From the NCBI RefSeq assembly GCF_018325905.1, contig NZ_AP021901.1, forward strand, positions 2,542,001 to 2,606,000: a stretch of 64,000 bases of DNA, read 5' to 3'. Of this stretch, positions 53,323 to 61,368 are shown piece after piece. Under the pieces are notes generated by a model. It saw only the letters and a program-made list of their open reading frames with translations, was not told where the DNA came from and searched no databases. Positions within the stretch are counted from its first letter, which is position 1; each line of letters begins with the position of its first letter. Both the position numbers and the translations under genes were made by a program. This stretch comes from Pseudomonas sp. St316 (GTDB lineage: Bacteria; Pseudomonadota; Gammaproteobacteria; Pseudomonadales; Pseudomonadaceae).

Positions 53323-53414
53323 TGTGGCGAGGGAGCTTGCTCCCGCTGGGGCGCGTAGCGGCCCCGTTTTTTGCGGTCGCTGCGCAACCGAGCGGGAGCA
53401 AGCTCCCTCGCCAC
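53323..53414. repeat. Long palindrome, family D
   Basis: Outer arms TGTGGCGAGGGAGCTTGCTCCCGC and the complement, with inner arms GGGGCGCGTAGCGGCCCCG / GCGGTCGCTGCGCAACCG around TTTTTT. The only other copy in the window is at 63594-63688, with different inner arms. Confidence 0.88.
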
Positions 53415-53441
53415 AAAAGCACATCCCCACGTCCCTATCTA

Positions 53442-55205
53442 TCAACGTCCGCCCACCACCATATGACTGAACGGCTCTACATACGCCTGCAACGTCACCA
53501 GCCCGCCCACCAGAATCGCCAGCACCACCGAGTGGAAGAACACGTAGCGCAGAATTTCCCCTTCATGGCCGTACCAACGGGTGGCGGTGGAGGCGACCAC
53601 GATCGACTGGGCATCGACCATCTTGCCCATGACCCCGCCGGAACTGTTGGCCGCAGCCATCAATACCGGGCTTAGGCCCAACTGCTCGGATGTGACTCGT
53701 TGCAAGCCGCCAAACAACACGTTGGACGCGGTGTCCGAGCCGGTCAGCGCGACACCGAGCCAGCCCAGCAGGGTGCCGAACATGGGGTAGAAAATGCCCG
53801 TGGCAGCAAAAGCCAGGCCCATCGTTGCGTCCAGGCCTGAATATCGCGTGAGAAATCCCAGGGCCAACATCGCCACGATGGTGATCAGCGAGTAGCGCAC
53901 CACCCAGAGCGTTCGCAGGTACTGGTGCAGCAGTTGCGGGACGGAATAGCCCATCAGCAAGCCACCGAGAACTGCCGCCAGGAAGATGCCGCTGCCGGTG
54001 GCGGTGAACCAGTTGAATTTGTAGATCGCTTCCTCGGTTTTAGGCTGGGGCACCACGGGCGGGACTTTTTCGATCTGCTGGTGGAGGGTGCCGAACGTCA
54101 CCAGGGGCGAGAAGATCGGGTTGGCCTCGCGCATCGGCTTGCCTTGTGGGTCGAGCTTGGCCGATTGGGTCTGCGGGTCTAGCGCCGGGCGGGTATCGAA
54201 CAGGTTCTTGAACCCTTGGGTGCCCCAGGCGAACACGAATACCGTGAGGATGATCCACGGCATCCAGGCCCGCAGCACAGCCGGTCGCGCATCACTGGAA
54301 AAGGTGCCGCTGACCTGCGTTTTTTCATCTTCGCTGGCGTCGATTTTCGAATCATCGACCCGTCCCGATAACGCTGCGGATGTGTGTACCGTGGCCGGTT
54401 TCCAGACCTTTAGAAAACCGGTGAGGCAGGCCATGGAAATCAGCGCGGCGATCACATCCACCAGCATTGGCCCGTGGTAGTTCGACACCAGGAACTGCGG
54501 GATGGCGAAGCTGACACCGGCCACCAGAATCGCCGGCCAGATTTCCAGCATCTTGCGCCACCCGGCGAAGGCCCAGATCAACCAGAACGGCACCAGCACC
54601 GAGAAAAATGGCAGTTGTCGACCGACCATCATCGACAACTCCATTTCATCCAGCCCCGTGACTTTGGCCAAGGTAATGATGGGTGTGCCCAGGGCGCCGA
54701 AGGCCACGGGCGCCGTGTTGGCGATCAGCGCCAGGCCCGAGGCGGCCAGGGGGGAAAACCCCAGCCCGATCAGGATCGCCCCGGTCACCGCCACTGGCGT
54801 GCCGAAACCTGCCGCCCCCTCGAAGAACGCACCGAAGCAAAAGGCGATCAGCAGCAATTGCAGGCGTCGGTCGTCGGTGATGCGCGCCAGGGAATCCTGC
54901 AGCACCTTGAACGAGCCGTTCTCGGTGGTCAGCCGGTGCAGGAAAATGATGTTCAGGACAATCCAGCCAATGGGCAGCAAGCCGTTTGCCGCACCAAAAA
55001 GTGCCGCAGCCCCGGCCATGTCCGCAGGCATGCCGAAGGCGAAAATCGCGATCAGCAAGGCCGAGGCCAGGGCCATCAATGCCGCCAAGTGTGCCTTGAC
55101 ATGAAAGAACGCCAGGGACGCCAGCATCACTACCACCGGAACCGCCGCCAGGAGCGTCGACAGCACCGCATTACCGAAGGGATCGTAGACTTGTTGCCAG
55201 ACCAT
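53442..55205 (-). CDS. lldP: L-lactate permease
   Basis: 587 residues, LctP/GlcA family with about 12-14 membrane segments. It imports lactate (and often glycolate) with protons. Family blocks are VLNIIFLHRLTTENGSF, FGAFFEGAAGFGTPVAVTGAILIGLGF, and the C-terminal LTGSDTASNVLFGGLQR. It is somewhat longer than E. coli LldP because of two hydrophilic loops (about 290-320 and 345-395). No lactate dehydrogenase or lldR neighbour is in the window. Confidence 0.93.
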   Translation of the reverse strand: MVWQQVYDPFGNAVLSTLLAAVPVVVMLASLAFFHVKAHLAALMALASALLIAIFAFGMPADMAGAAALFGAANGLLPIGWIVLNIIFLHRLTTENGSFKVLQDSLARITDDRRLQLLLIAFCFGAFFEGAAGFGTPVAVTGAILIGLGFSPLAASGLALIANTAPVAFGALGTPIITLAKVTGLDEMELSMMVGRQLPFFSVLVPFWLIWAFAGWRKMLEIWPAILVAGVSFAIPQFLVSNYHGPMLVDVIAALISMACLTGFLKVWKPATVHTSAALSGRVDDSKIDASEDEKTQVSGTFSSDARPAVLRAWMPWIILTVFVFAWGTQGFKNLFDTRPALDPQTQSAKLDPQGKPMREANPIFSPLVTFGTLHQQIEKVPPVVPQPKTEEAIYKFNWFTATGSGIFLAAVLGGLLMGYSVPQLLHQYLRTLWVVRYSLITIVAMLALGFLTRYSGLDATMGLAFAATGIFYPMFGTLLGWLGVALTGSDTASNVLFGGLQRVTSEQLGLSPVLMAAANSSGGVMGKMVDAQSIVVASTATRWYGHEGEILRYVFFHSVVLAILVGGLVTLQAYVEPFSHMVVGGR

Positions 55206-55316
55206 GCTCCACCTCTGCTTTTTATTGTTGGAAGTGCAGGCCCCAGTGGGGGTTGGCAGAGAAGTATAGGCGGGGATTAGCTAGGAGATTGGGACCTTAT
55301 GACCCTGGTAACTAAG

Positions 55317-55405
55317 TGTGGGAGCGAGCTTGCTCGCGATAGCGGTGTGTCAGTTGCGTGGTGATTGACTGAAGCACCGCTATCGCGAGCAAGCTCGCTC
55401 CCACA
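55317..55405. repeat. REP pair, family A
   Basis: Facing copies at 55317-55341 and 55381-55405; the spacer also contains AGCGGTG/CACCGCT, which extends the pairing. Confidence 0.9.
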
Positions 55406-55436
55406 TTTTGACCGTGTTCCTGCTCAGGGGGATGCG

Positions 55437-55778
55437 CTATGTCGGCTGGCGTGCTTCGACGTTATCCAGCGCGCGGTTCGCCAACAATCCGCTCAACTCG
55501 ATCAGTTGCTGGATGCCCAGGGCAATGTGGCGCCTTGAGCCTTCCAGGTCGAAGGCCAGGTCACTGACCATGGCATTGGCCGAGGCTAGCGTTTCGCTGA
55601 GGTTGGCAAGCAGGGTTTCGGTATCCACGCCTTTGGCGACGGTGAACAGTTGGCCGGGATCGGCCTCGGGTTTGCTGGGTTCGGGTTTGAGGTAGTGGTC
55701 GAGGATGCGGTCGGCGGCTTTGTCGAATGCTTTTGAGTCGGAATCGAGGTCTGGCGGGTTGGGGGTTGGTTTGAACAT
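55437..55778 (-). CDS. DUF6124-like protein
   Basis: 113 residues: MFKPTPNPPDLDSDSKAFDKAADRILDHYL at the start, then a helical region ..DTETLLANLSETLASANAMVSDLAFDLEGSRRHIALGIQQLIELSGLLANRALDNVE... This matches my memory of the Pseudomonas DUF6124 family (not confirmed by search). No signal peptide. Function unknown. The ATG at 55778 has GGAG 8 bases upstream, and this GGAG is buried in a hairpin. A long structured leader lies above it. Confidence 0.82.
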   Translation of the reverse strand: MFKPTPNPPDLDSDSKAFDKAADRILDHYLKPEPSKPEADPGQLFTVAKGVDTETLLANLSETLASANAMVSDLAFDLEGSRRHIALGIQQLIELSGLLANRALDNVEARQPT

Positions 55779-55785
55779 AGATGAA

Positions 55786-55807
55786 GCTCCAGATAAGAAA
55801 TTGGAGC
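55786..55807 (-). promoter_or_regulatory. Hairpin that sequesters the ribosome-binding site
   Basis: In the minus-strand transcript GCTCCA (55807-55802) pairs with TGGAGC (55791-55786) across a 10-base loop. The GGAG in the second arm is the ribosome-binding site of the DUF6124 gene, so translation would depend on opening the stem. Confidence 0.55.
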
Positions 55808-56158
55808 CATCACTCTCGCTACCAAACGAAGGGCGGTGGCCATACGAAGGTTGGTAGACCGGTTACCTGGCAACCCGGCGCGTCCGAGAACGCCCTGCGC
55901 ATGACCACCATAAAACGGAGGACGTAGAAGTCCCTCGCATCAGGGTGCACTTGCGCCAGGAAACCGGGCTACCAAACCCGATCGCTGATTCGTCAGCGAC
56001 CCGGAAACGATAGAGCCCGACCCCAAGGCGCACAAGCCGGCGGATTCTGGCGCAGTTGTAGGCAACGGCGCAAGACAACGTAGCCCGATCCCGAACGATC
56101 CTACATCTGGATAAACACAGGCCTGTTTGGGCTGGAAATAGGGTTAAGAACATACCTA
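55808..56158 (-). promoter_or_regulatory. Long structured leader of the DUF6124 gene (putative)
   Basis: About 350 bases without a recognisable gene but dense with inverted repeats. CTACCAA/TTGGTAG is near 55819-55857. CTTGCGCC (55950-55957) pairs with GGCGCAAG (56067-56074). CGGGCT (55965-55970) pairs with AGCCCG (56014-56019). Inside these is a perfect 7-bp hairpin TCGCTGA-TTCG-TCAGCGA (55982-55999). Competing short pairings exist. Most likely a structured 5' leader or RNA element; the strand is assigned from the downstream gene. A minus-strand open frame (55863-56153) runs through it but is Arg/Cys-rich and has no support. Confidence 0.45.
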
Positions 56159-56159
56159 G

Positions 56160-56187
56160 TGGCGAGGGGATTTATCCCCTCGCCACA
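56160..56187. repeat. Palindrome, family B
   Basis: GTGGCGAGGGGATTTATCCCCTCGCCAC, 31 bases beyond the RidA stop. Confidence 0.85.
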
Positions 56188-56218
56188 AAGGAGTCGTGTC
56201 TGTTGGGACGTGGCCCGC

Positions 56219-56599
56219 TCAGCCCTTCGCCGCCATCGCCGTCACTTCCACCTTCATCCCCTCCACCGCCAACGCCGCCACGCCCACGGCGGCGCGAACC
56301 GGCCAGGGCTTGGCGAAGAAGCGTTTGTAGACTTCGTTGAACGCGGCGCGGTCGGCCATGTCGGTCAGGTAGATGGTCAGGTGCAAGACCCGGTCCATGG
56401 AACTGCCGGCGCGCTCCAGGGCGGTCTTGAGGGCTTGCAACGTGCATTCGCTCTGCAGGGTGATGTCGCCCAGTTCCAGGCTGCCGTCGGGGCGGGTGGG
56501 GATTTGCGTGGAAACCAGCAGGCCACCGAAGCCGGCGACGTCGGAGGAAATGGAGTCCGCATCCGGATCCGGAGTGAACGTGATGTCTTGGTTTGCCAT
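56219..56599 (-). CDS. RidA family protein
   Basis: 126 residues, Rid (YjgF/YER057c) superfamily. The key Arg is in KPWPVRAAVGVAAL, and the trimer-core pattern SECTLQALKTALERAGSSMDRVLHLTIYLTDMADRAAFNEVY is clear. RidA enzymes hydrolyse reactive enamine/imine intermediates. The longer N-terminus and the sequence PVRAAVG (not PARS/T) suggest a Rid subgroup other than archetypal RidA. Monocistronic. Confidence 0.9.
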   Translation of the reverse strand: MANQDITFTPDPDADSISSDVAGFGGLLVSTQIPTRPDGSLELGDITLQSECTLQALKTALERAGSSMDRVLHLTIYLTDMADRAAFNEVYKRFFAKPWPVRAAVGVAALAVEGMKVEVTAMAAKG

Positions 56600-56903
56600 G
56601 GCGGCCTCGTTGTTCGAAAAGGGTAAGGAACCGGTCGCTTTAAAAGCGTCTGGCTCGCCAGTTTAGCGTCCATCGTGGAGCCTTTCGTGAATTCCTTCCA
56701 TGATGCGGTGTGACGAAAGCGGTGGGTCAGTTAATGGGGATGTTGGCTGTACGTCCGCCATCGCGAGCAAGCTCGCTCCCACACTTTTCCGGGGCGCTCA
56801 CCCGTGATCTGGTCACACCACAAATCCCTATGGGGGCGCTCACAAGTGATCTGGCCACACCACAAATCCCTGTGGGAGCGAGCTTGCTCGCGATGGCGGC
56901 GGG
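56600..56903. repeat. REP pair around a 42-bp duplication
   Basis: REP copies at 56759-56783 and 56869-56893 (family A, facing) enclose a 42-bp direct duplication: GCGCTCAC..GTGATCTGG..CACACCACAAATCCCT starts at 56794 and again at 56836. The rest of this gap, including the space before the RidA start, shows nothing else. Confidence 0.85.
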
Positions 56904-57857
56904 TCAACTTGCATCAATGCTGGCTGTGTCGACGCCTTCGCGAACCCGTTCGCGTCTACTCCGGTCGGCATTGATGAAGTCGACAAAAGCCCTCAACGGC
57001 GAGGGCACGTAGCGGCGGCCGGGGTAGTAGAGGAACGGGCCGGTAAAACGCTGCCACCAGGGTTCGAGGACCGGCTCGAGGGCGCCGCTGTCCAGATAGG
57101 GCCGCAGCCAGTCCTCGAACAGGTAGACGATGCCCAGCCCATCTACCGCGGCTTGCACCGACAGGTCCACCGCACCGCCGATCCGCACGATCAACGGGCC
57201 GCTCGGGTCGACGCTCACGGTTTCGCCGTCACGTTCATATTCCCAGAGTGGCATGGCGCCGCTGGCGAATTTGCCCCGCAGGCAGGCGTGCTGGAGCAGG
57301 TCCCGGGGGTGTTTGGGGCGACCCCTGGCGTCGAGGTACGCGGGTGAGGCGGCGGTCGCGAAGCGTTGAAAGCGCGGGCCGATGGGGAGGGCGATCATGT
57401 CCTGCTCAAGGCGTTCGTCGTAGCGGATGCCAGCGCCACAACCAGCGGCCAGGACGTCAACGAAGCTCTCTTCGGCGATGACTTCCAGGCGGATGTCCGG
57501 GTAGCTTCTCAGGAACGGCGTGATGATCGCCGGCAACACCAGCCTGGCGGCGCTGACGGGCACGTTCAAGCGGAGTGTGCCCGAAGGGCGGTCGCGAAAG
57601 TCGTTGACCACATCCAGCGCGGACTCGACTTCGCCCAGGGCCGGGACGATGCGTTCCATCAACCGGGCACCGGCCTCGGTCGGTACTACGCTGCGAGTGG
57701 TGCGGTTGAGCAGGCGCACGCCGAGCCGATTTTCCATTCGGCGTACGGCATCGCTGAGGCTCGACGCGGACTTGCCGCTCAGCCGCGCGCCTTCACGAAA
57801 CCCCCTCGCATTGACCACGGCCACAAAGGCCAGCAAGTCTTGAATATCCGTCGCCAT
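56904..57857 (-). CDS. LysR family transcriptional regulator
   Basis: 317 residues. The N-terminal winged HTH (about 5-65) contains AFVAVVNARGFREGARLSGKSASSLSDAVRRMENRLGVRLLNRTTRSVVPTEAG, typical of the CrgA/DsdC-like group. A periplasmic-binding-protein-like effector domain follows. The last residues (..EGVDTASIDAS) reach into the REP spacer. It is divergent from the aldo/keto reductase gene across 99 bases and is its probable regulator. Confidence 0.93.
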   Translation of the reverse strand: MATDIQDLLAFVAVVNARGFREGARLSGKSASSLSDAVRRMENRLGVRLLNRTTRSVVPTEAGARLMERIVPALGEVESALDVVNDFRDRPSGTLRLNVPVSAARLVLPAIITPFLRSYPDIRLEVIAEESFVDVLAAGCGAGIRYDERLEQDMIALPIGPRFQRFATAASPAYLDARGRPKHPRDLLQHACLRGKFASGAMPLWEYERDGETVSVDPSGPLIVRIGGAVDLSVQAAVDGLGIVYLFEDWLRPYLDSGALEPVLEPWWQRFTGPFLYYPGRRYVPSPLRAFVDFINADRSRRERVREGVDTASIDAS

Positions 57858-57956
57858 TGTTCTCTCCGTCGTACAGCCCGTGCTGATTGCACCTGATTAT
57901 CAAGGCAATGGTCAACGCCTATAGTCGGCCCACTCACATTGATTCGAGGGCACGAG

Positions 57957-58820
57957 ATGAACATTGCAGGCAAGGCGGGCAGTTTTTTACTGGGCGAGCG
58001 TACGGTCAATCGCATGGGCTATGGCGCGATGCAACTGGCGGGGCCCCAGGTCTTCGGGCCGCCCAAAGATCCGGCGGCCGCCGTCGCCGTGCTGCGCGAA
58101 GCATTGACGAGCGGGGTCAACCACATCGACACCGCGGACTTCTACGGACCTCATGTCACCAACCAACTGATCCGCGAAGCGCTGCACCCTTATGCCCAGG
58201 ACCTGGTCATTGTGACCAAGGTTGGCGCCGTGCGCGGTGCCGATGCGTCCTGGAACCCGGCCCACAGCCCCGCCGAGTTGACCCGGGCGGTCCACGACAA
58301 TCTGCGCAACCTGGGCGTGGATATATTGGATGTAGTCAACCTGCGGGTGTGGGGCGACCTGCATTCGCCCACGGAGGCTTCCATCGAAGAATCGTTCACG
58401 ACACTGGCCGAGTTGCAGCGCCAGGGCCTCATCCGGCATCTGGGCCTGAGTAACGTCACGGCCGCGCAGGTCAAGCAGGCCCAGGGCATTGCCCAGGTGG
58501 TCTGCGTACAGAACCACTACAACCTGACCCATCGCGACGACGAACAGCTCATCGCCGACCTGGGCCGGCAGGGTATTGCCTATGTGCCGTTCTTTCCCCT
58601 GGGCGGCTTCACACCGCTGCAATCGGAGACTCTTTCCAGCGTAGCGACACGCCTGCAGGCATCGCCGTTATGCGTGGCCCTGGCGTGGTTGCTGCAACGT
58701 GCGCCGAATATCCTGCTGATTCCCGGCACATCGTCGCCAGCGCACCTGCGGGAAAATCTCACGGCAAGTGAGCTGACGATACCGCCGCAGATGCTGGCTG
58801 AGTTGGACGGATTGGTCTAG
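57957..58820 (+). CDS. Aldo/keto reductase
   Basis: 287 residues from the ATG at 57957 (MNIAGKAGSFLLGERTVNRMGYGAMQL), with GAGG 7 bases upstream; an ATG six codons earlier has no site. The AKR barrel catalytic residues are the Asp and Tyr in VNHIDTADFYGP and the Lys in LVIVTKVG. The usual His position reads VVNLRVWGDL, so the canonical His seems to be replaced. The C-terminal cofactor loop is LLIPGTSSPAHLRENL (NADPH). Substrate unknown. Confidence 0.9.
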   Translation: MNIAGKAGSFLLGERTVNRMGYGAMQLAGPQVFGPPKDPAAAVAVLREALTSGVNHIDTADFYGPHVTNQLIREALHPYAQDLVIVTKVGAVRGADASWNPAHSPAELTRAVHDNLRNLGVDILDVVNLRVWGDLHSPTEASIEESFTTLAELQRQGLIRHLGLSNVTAAQVKQAQGIAQVVCVQNHYNLTHRDDEQLIADLGRQGIAYVPFFPLGGFTPLQSETLSSVATRLQASPLCVALAWLLQRAPNILLIPGTSSPAHLRENLTASELTIPPQMLAELDGLV

Positions 58821-58841
58821 ACAGGCTGGCGGACGCACTGC

Positions 58842-60668
58842 CTAGCTGTGGTTTTCCTCCGTTTCGTTTCGATGATGTTCCGGCCAGTTGTCGACAGGAC
58901 GGGCACGGTCTTCGTTGAACATGTCCGTGAGCAGCGCATTGGCACGCCGGTAGGCATCGTGGCGGAACTTGAGGTCCGCTTCCGGCTGGGCGACGATTTC
59001 CTCCAGCATTTTGAGGTTCAGCCGGCGGAACTGATCCGCCCGCTCGCGCGCCTCGTAAGCGCCGACGCCCATGTGTTCCAGCGCGCTGCGACCCAATGAC
59101 AGCGCGCCCTCGAAGGTTTCCCGCTCGGCCGCTTCCACACCCATCTGCCGCAGGGTAATAAGATGCCCCATGTCCCGCGCCCGCACGATCAGTTGCAGCG
59201 CGGGGAAGTGCTCCTGGGCCAGTTGGGTCAGCGTCAGGTTGTCTTCCGGATTGTCGATCGCATTGATCAACACCACCGCTTGAGCCGCACCCGCCGCGTG
59301 CAGCAAGTCGAGGCGGGTCGCATCGCCATAAAAGACTTTCACGCCGAACTTGCGCAGCGTCTCGATGTTGTCGGGGTCGTGATCCAAGACCACCACCTCG
59401 ACACCGCAGGACATCAGCAAGCGTCCGGCGATCTGCCCGAAACGGCCGAACCCGGCGATGATCACCCGCGGATTCTGCTGGTCGACGAGGTCGGATTCGC
59501 GTTTGTTTTTCTTGGCGACGGACTCGAACCGATCCAGCAATACGATCAGCAAGGGCGTCAGGCACATGGACAAGGCCACCGCCAGGGTCAGGCTCTTGCC
59601 CCATTGATCGGTCAAGATGCCGGCCACGGTCGCCGCCCCAAACACCACGAAGGCGAATTCGCTGCCCTGGCCCAGCAACACCGCCTGCCAGGAGCGCTGA
59701 CCGGCGGGGACGTTGAGGAACCGGCCCGCCAGCTTGATCACCAGCAGCTTGATCAGAATGAAACCCAAGGTCAGGGTGATGACTTTCAGCGGTGCGTTGA
59801 TCAGGGTGCCGAAATCGATCGACATGCCTACACCGATGAAGAACAGACCCAACAGCAGGCCTTTGAACGGTTCAATGTCGCTTTCCAGCGCATGTCGGTA
59901 TTCAGAGCTGGCGAGCAACAACCCGGCCAGGAACGCGCCCATGGCCATCGACAACCCGGCTTCCTCCAGCAGAAAGCCGAAGCCGAACACCAGGAAAAGC
60001 GCGACGGCACTGAAAATCTCCCGCAAGCCCGAGCGTGCGGCGAAGCGCAGCAGCGGCCGTGTCACGTAGCGTCCCAACAGCACGACGATGGCGACGGCGG
60101 CGACGATTTTGCCTATCGATAGCAACAGCGCTGTGCCCGAGGGGGTGTCGCCGTGGGCCGATAACAAGGGGATCATCGCCACCAGCGGAATGGCTGCGAT
60201 GTCTTGGAACAGCAGCACGGCAAAGCTGCTGCGGCCCACGGCGGTGGCGGTCAGGTTGCGTTCGCTCATGGCCTGCATGGCGATGGCCGTGGAGGACAGG
60301 CTCAGGGTCAGGCCGACCAGCAGCGCTGCCGTCCAGCTCAGGCCCAGGGCCGTGCAGAACAAGCCAATGGCGGCGCCACAGGCGAGCATCTGCAGGGCGC
60401 CGCCACCGAACACCATCTTGCGCAGGGCCCAGAGCCGTTTGGGGTCGAGCTCAAGGCCGATGATAAACAGCATCAGGACCACGCCGATTTCAGCGAATTC
60501 CAGAATGGCCTTTACATCGGTAATCAGCTTCAGCCCCCATGGGCCGATGACGCACCCGGCCAGCAGATAACCCAATACCGGGCCCAGGCCAAGCCGAACG
60601 GCAATCGGCACGATCAGCGTCGCCGAGGCCAGGTAGATCAGCATTTCAATCAGGCTGTGAGTCTCCAT
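58842..60668 (-). CDS. kefB: Glutathione-gated K+ efflux antiporter, KefB/KefC type
   Basis: 608 residues from the ATG at 60668 ([21 protein letters not shown]). A CPA2 exchanger domain of 12-13 membrane segments (about 1-385), a charged linker, and an RCK/TrkA-N domain starting [18 protein letters not shown] that binds NADH or glutathione. The C-terminal tail ..[12 protein letters not shown].. is typical. It effluxes K+ during electrophile stress. kefF ends one base before it starts, so the pair is translationally coupled. B versus C assignment is uncertain. Confidence 0.93.
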   Translation of the reverse strand: METHSLIEMLIYLASATLIVPIAVRLGLGPVLGYLLAGCVIGPWGLKLITDVKAILEFAEIGVVLMLFIIGLELDPKRLWALRKMVFGGGALQMLACGAAIGLFCTALGLSWTAALLVGLTLSLSSTAIAMQAMSERNLTATAVGRSSFAVLLFQDIAAIPLVAMIPLLSAHGDTPSGTALLLSIGKIVAAVAIVVLLGRYVTRPLLRFAARSGLREIFSAVALFLVFGFGFLLEEAGLSMAMGAFLAGLLLASSEYRHALESDIEPFKGLLLGLFFIGVGMSIDFGTLINAPLKVITLTLGFILIKLLVIKLAGRFLNVPAGQRSWQAVLLGQGSEFAFVVFGAATVAGILTDQWGKSLTLAVALSMCLTPLLIVLLDRFESVAKKNKRESDLVDQQNPRVIIAGFGRFGQIAGRLLMSCGVEVVVLDHDPDNIETLRKFGVKVFYGDATRLDLLHAAGAAQAVVLINAIDNPEDNLTLTQLAQEHFPALQLIVRARDMGHLITLRQMGVEAAERETFEGALSLGRSALEHMGVGAYEARERADQFRRLNLKMLEEIVAQPEADLKFRHDAYRRANALLTDMFNEDRARPVDNWPEHHRNETEENHS

Positions 60669-60669
60669 A

Positions 60670-61191
60670 TCAATCTTCCTTCCAGGAGGCCAGGCGGGCG
60701 CCGTAGTGTTCGATTTGTGCGTGTTGGGCGTCAGGGTCGGCGGCATAGGCGCCATGTACGACCACCGGTTCCAGCCAGCGCATGCCGCAATAGATAGTCG
60801 TGGCGTGGAGGGGCTGGGCCAGCGCCGCAAAATCGGGGTAGTTGCCGATCTGGAAATGGGCTTGGTCGCCGCCGGTGGTGACGGCCCACAGCAGGGTCTT
60901 GTCCTTGAGCGCCGTGGCGCCTTTGCCATAGGCCCAGCCGTGGGTGAAGACCTTATCGATCCACAGTTTCAGCAGGGGCGGAGTGCTGTACCAGTACATC
61001 GGGTGCTGGAGGACGACAAGCTCTGCTTGTTCCACCGCACGCTGTTCCGCCCCGACGTCGATATCGAAGTTGGGGTAGAGCTCGTAGAGCGAACGTATGA
61101 CCACGTCCGGGTTGTTCGACACTCGCTTGAGCATTAACTGGTTGACCCGCGATTTGTCGGGGTAGGGGTGCGCATAAATGATAAGAATCAT
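60670..61191 (-). CDS. kefF: KefF-like quinone oxidoreductase, ancillary to Kef
   Basis: 173 residues from the ATG at 61191 ([21 protein letters not shown]), a flavodoxin-like NAD(P)H oxidoreductase. FMN-binding blocks are [41 protein letters not shown] and TTGGDQAHF. KefF activates KefC and reduces quinones. It directly precedes the antiporter gene, which supports the assignment. Confidence 0.92.
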   Translation of the reverse strand: MILIIYAHPYPDKSRVNQLMLKRVSNNPDVVIRSLYELYPNFDIDVGAEQRAVEQAELVVLQHPMYWYSTPPLLKLWIDKVFTHGWAYGKGATALKDKTLLWAVTTGGDQAHFQIGNYPDFAALAQPLHATTIYCGMRWLEPVVVHGAYAADPDAQHAQIEHYGARLASWKED

Positions 61192-61275
61192 CGGTGAATT
61201 CCTTGGTTTGGCTCCGTCGATTCTTGTCTGTCGTGAGCGCGAGCGATGGCATTGGGCCGAGCGATACAAACAAGA

Positions 61276-61336
61276 GCGCCTTTGCGGGGTAGGGTCGAGG
61301 CCGCAAAGGCCGCACATCCTACCGAGGAAGGCGCTG
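61276..61336 (-). terminator. Nested alternative hairpins between two operons
   Basis: Outer arms AGCGCCTT (61276-61283) / AAGGCGCT (61329-61336), with GGTAGG (61289-61294) / CCTACC (61319-61324) inside. A competing perfect 10-bp stem is GCCTTTGCGG (61279-61288) / CCGCAAAGGC (61302-61311). It lies 33 bases past the histidine kinase stop and 85 bases before kefF on the same strand. Possibly a terminator; the following T stretch is poor. Confidence 0.45.
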
Positions 61337-61368
61337 ATTGTTTAGAGCGGATCGATACATCAGGCACT

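Noticed and set aside
55863..56153. 96-codon minus-strand frame in the DUF6124 leader
   Set aside because: Arg/Cys/Ser-rich, no good ribosome-binding site, and the region is dominated by inverted repeats. RNA structure is the better explanation, though conservation should be tested at both levels.
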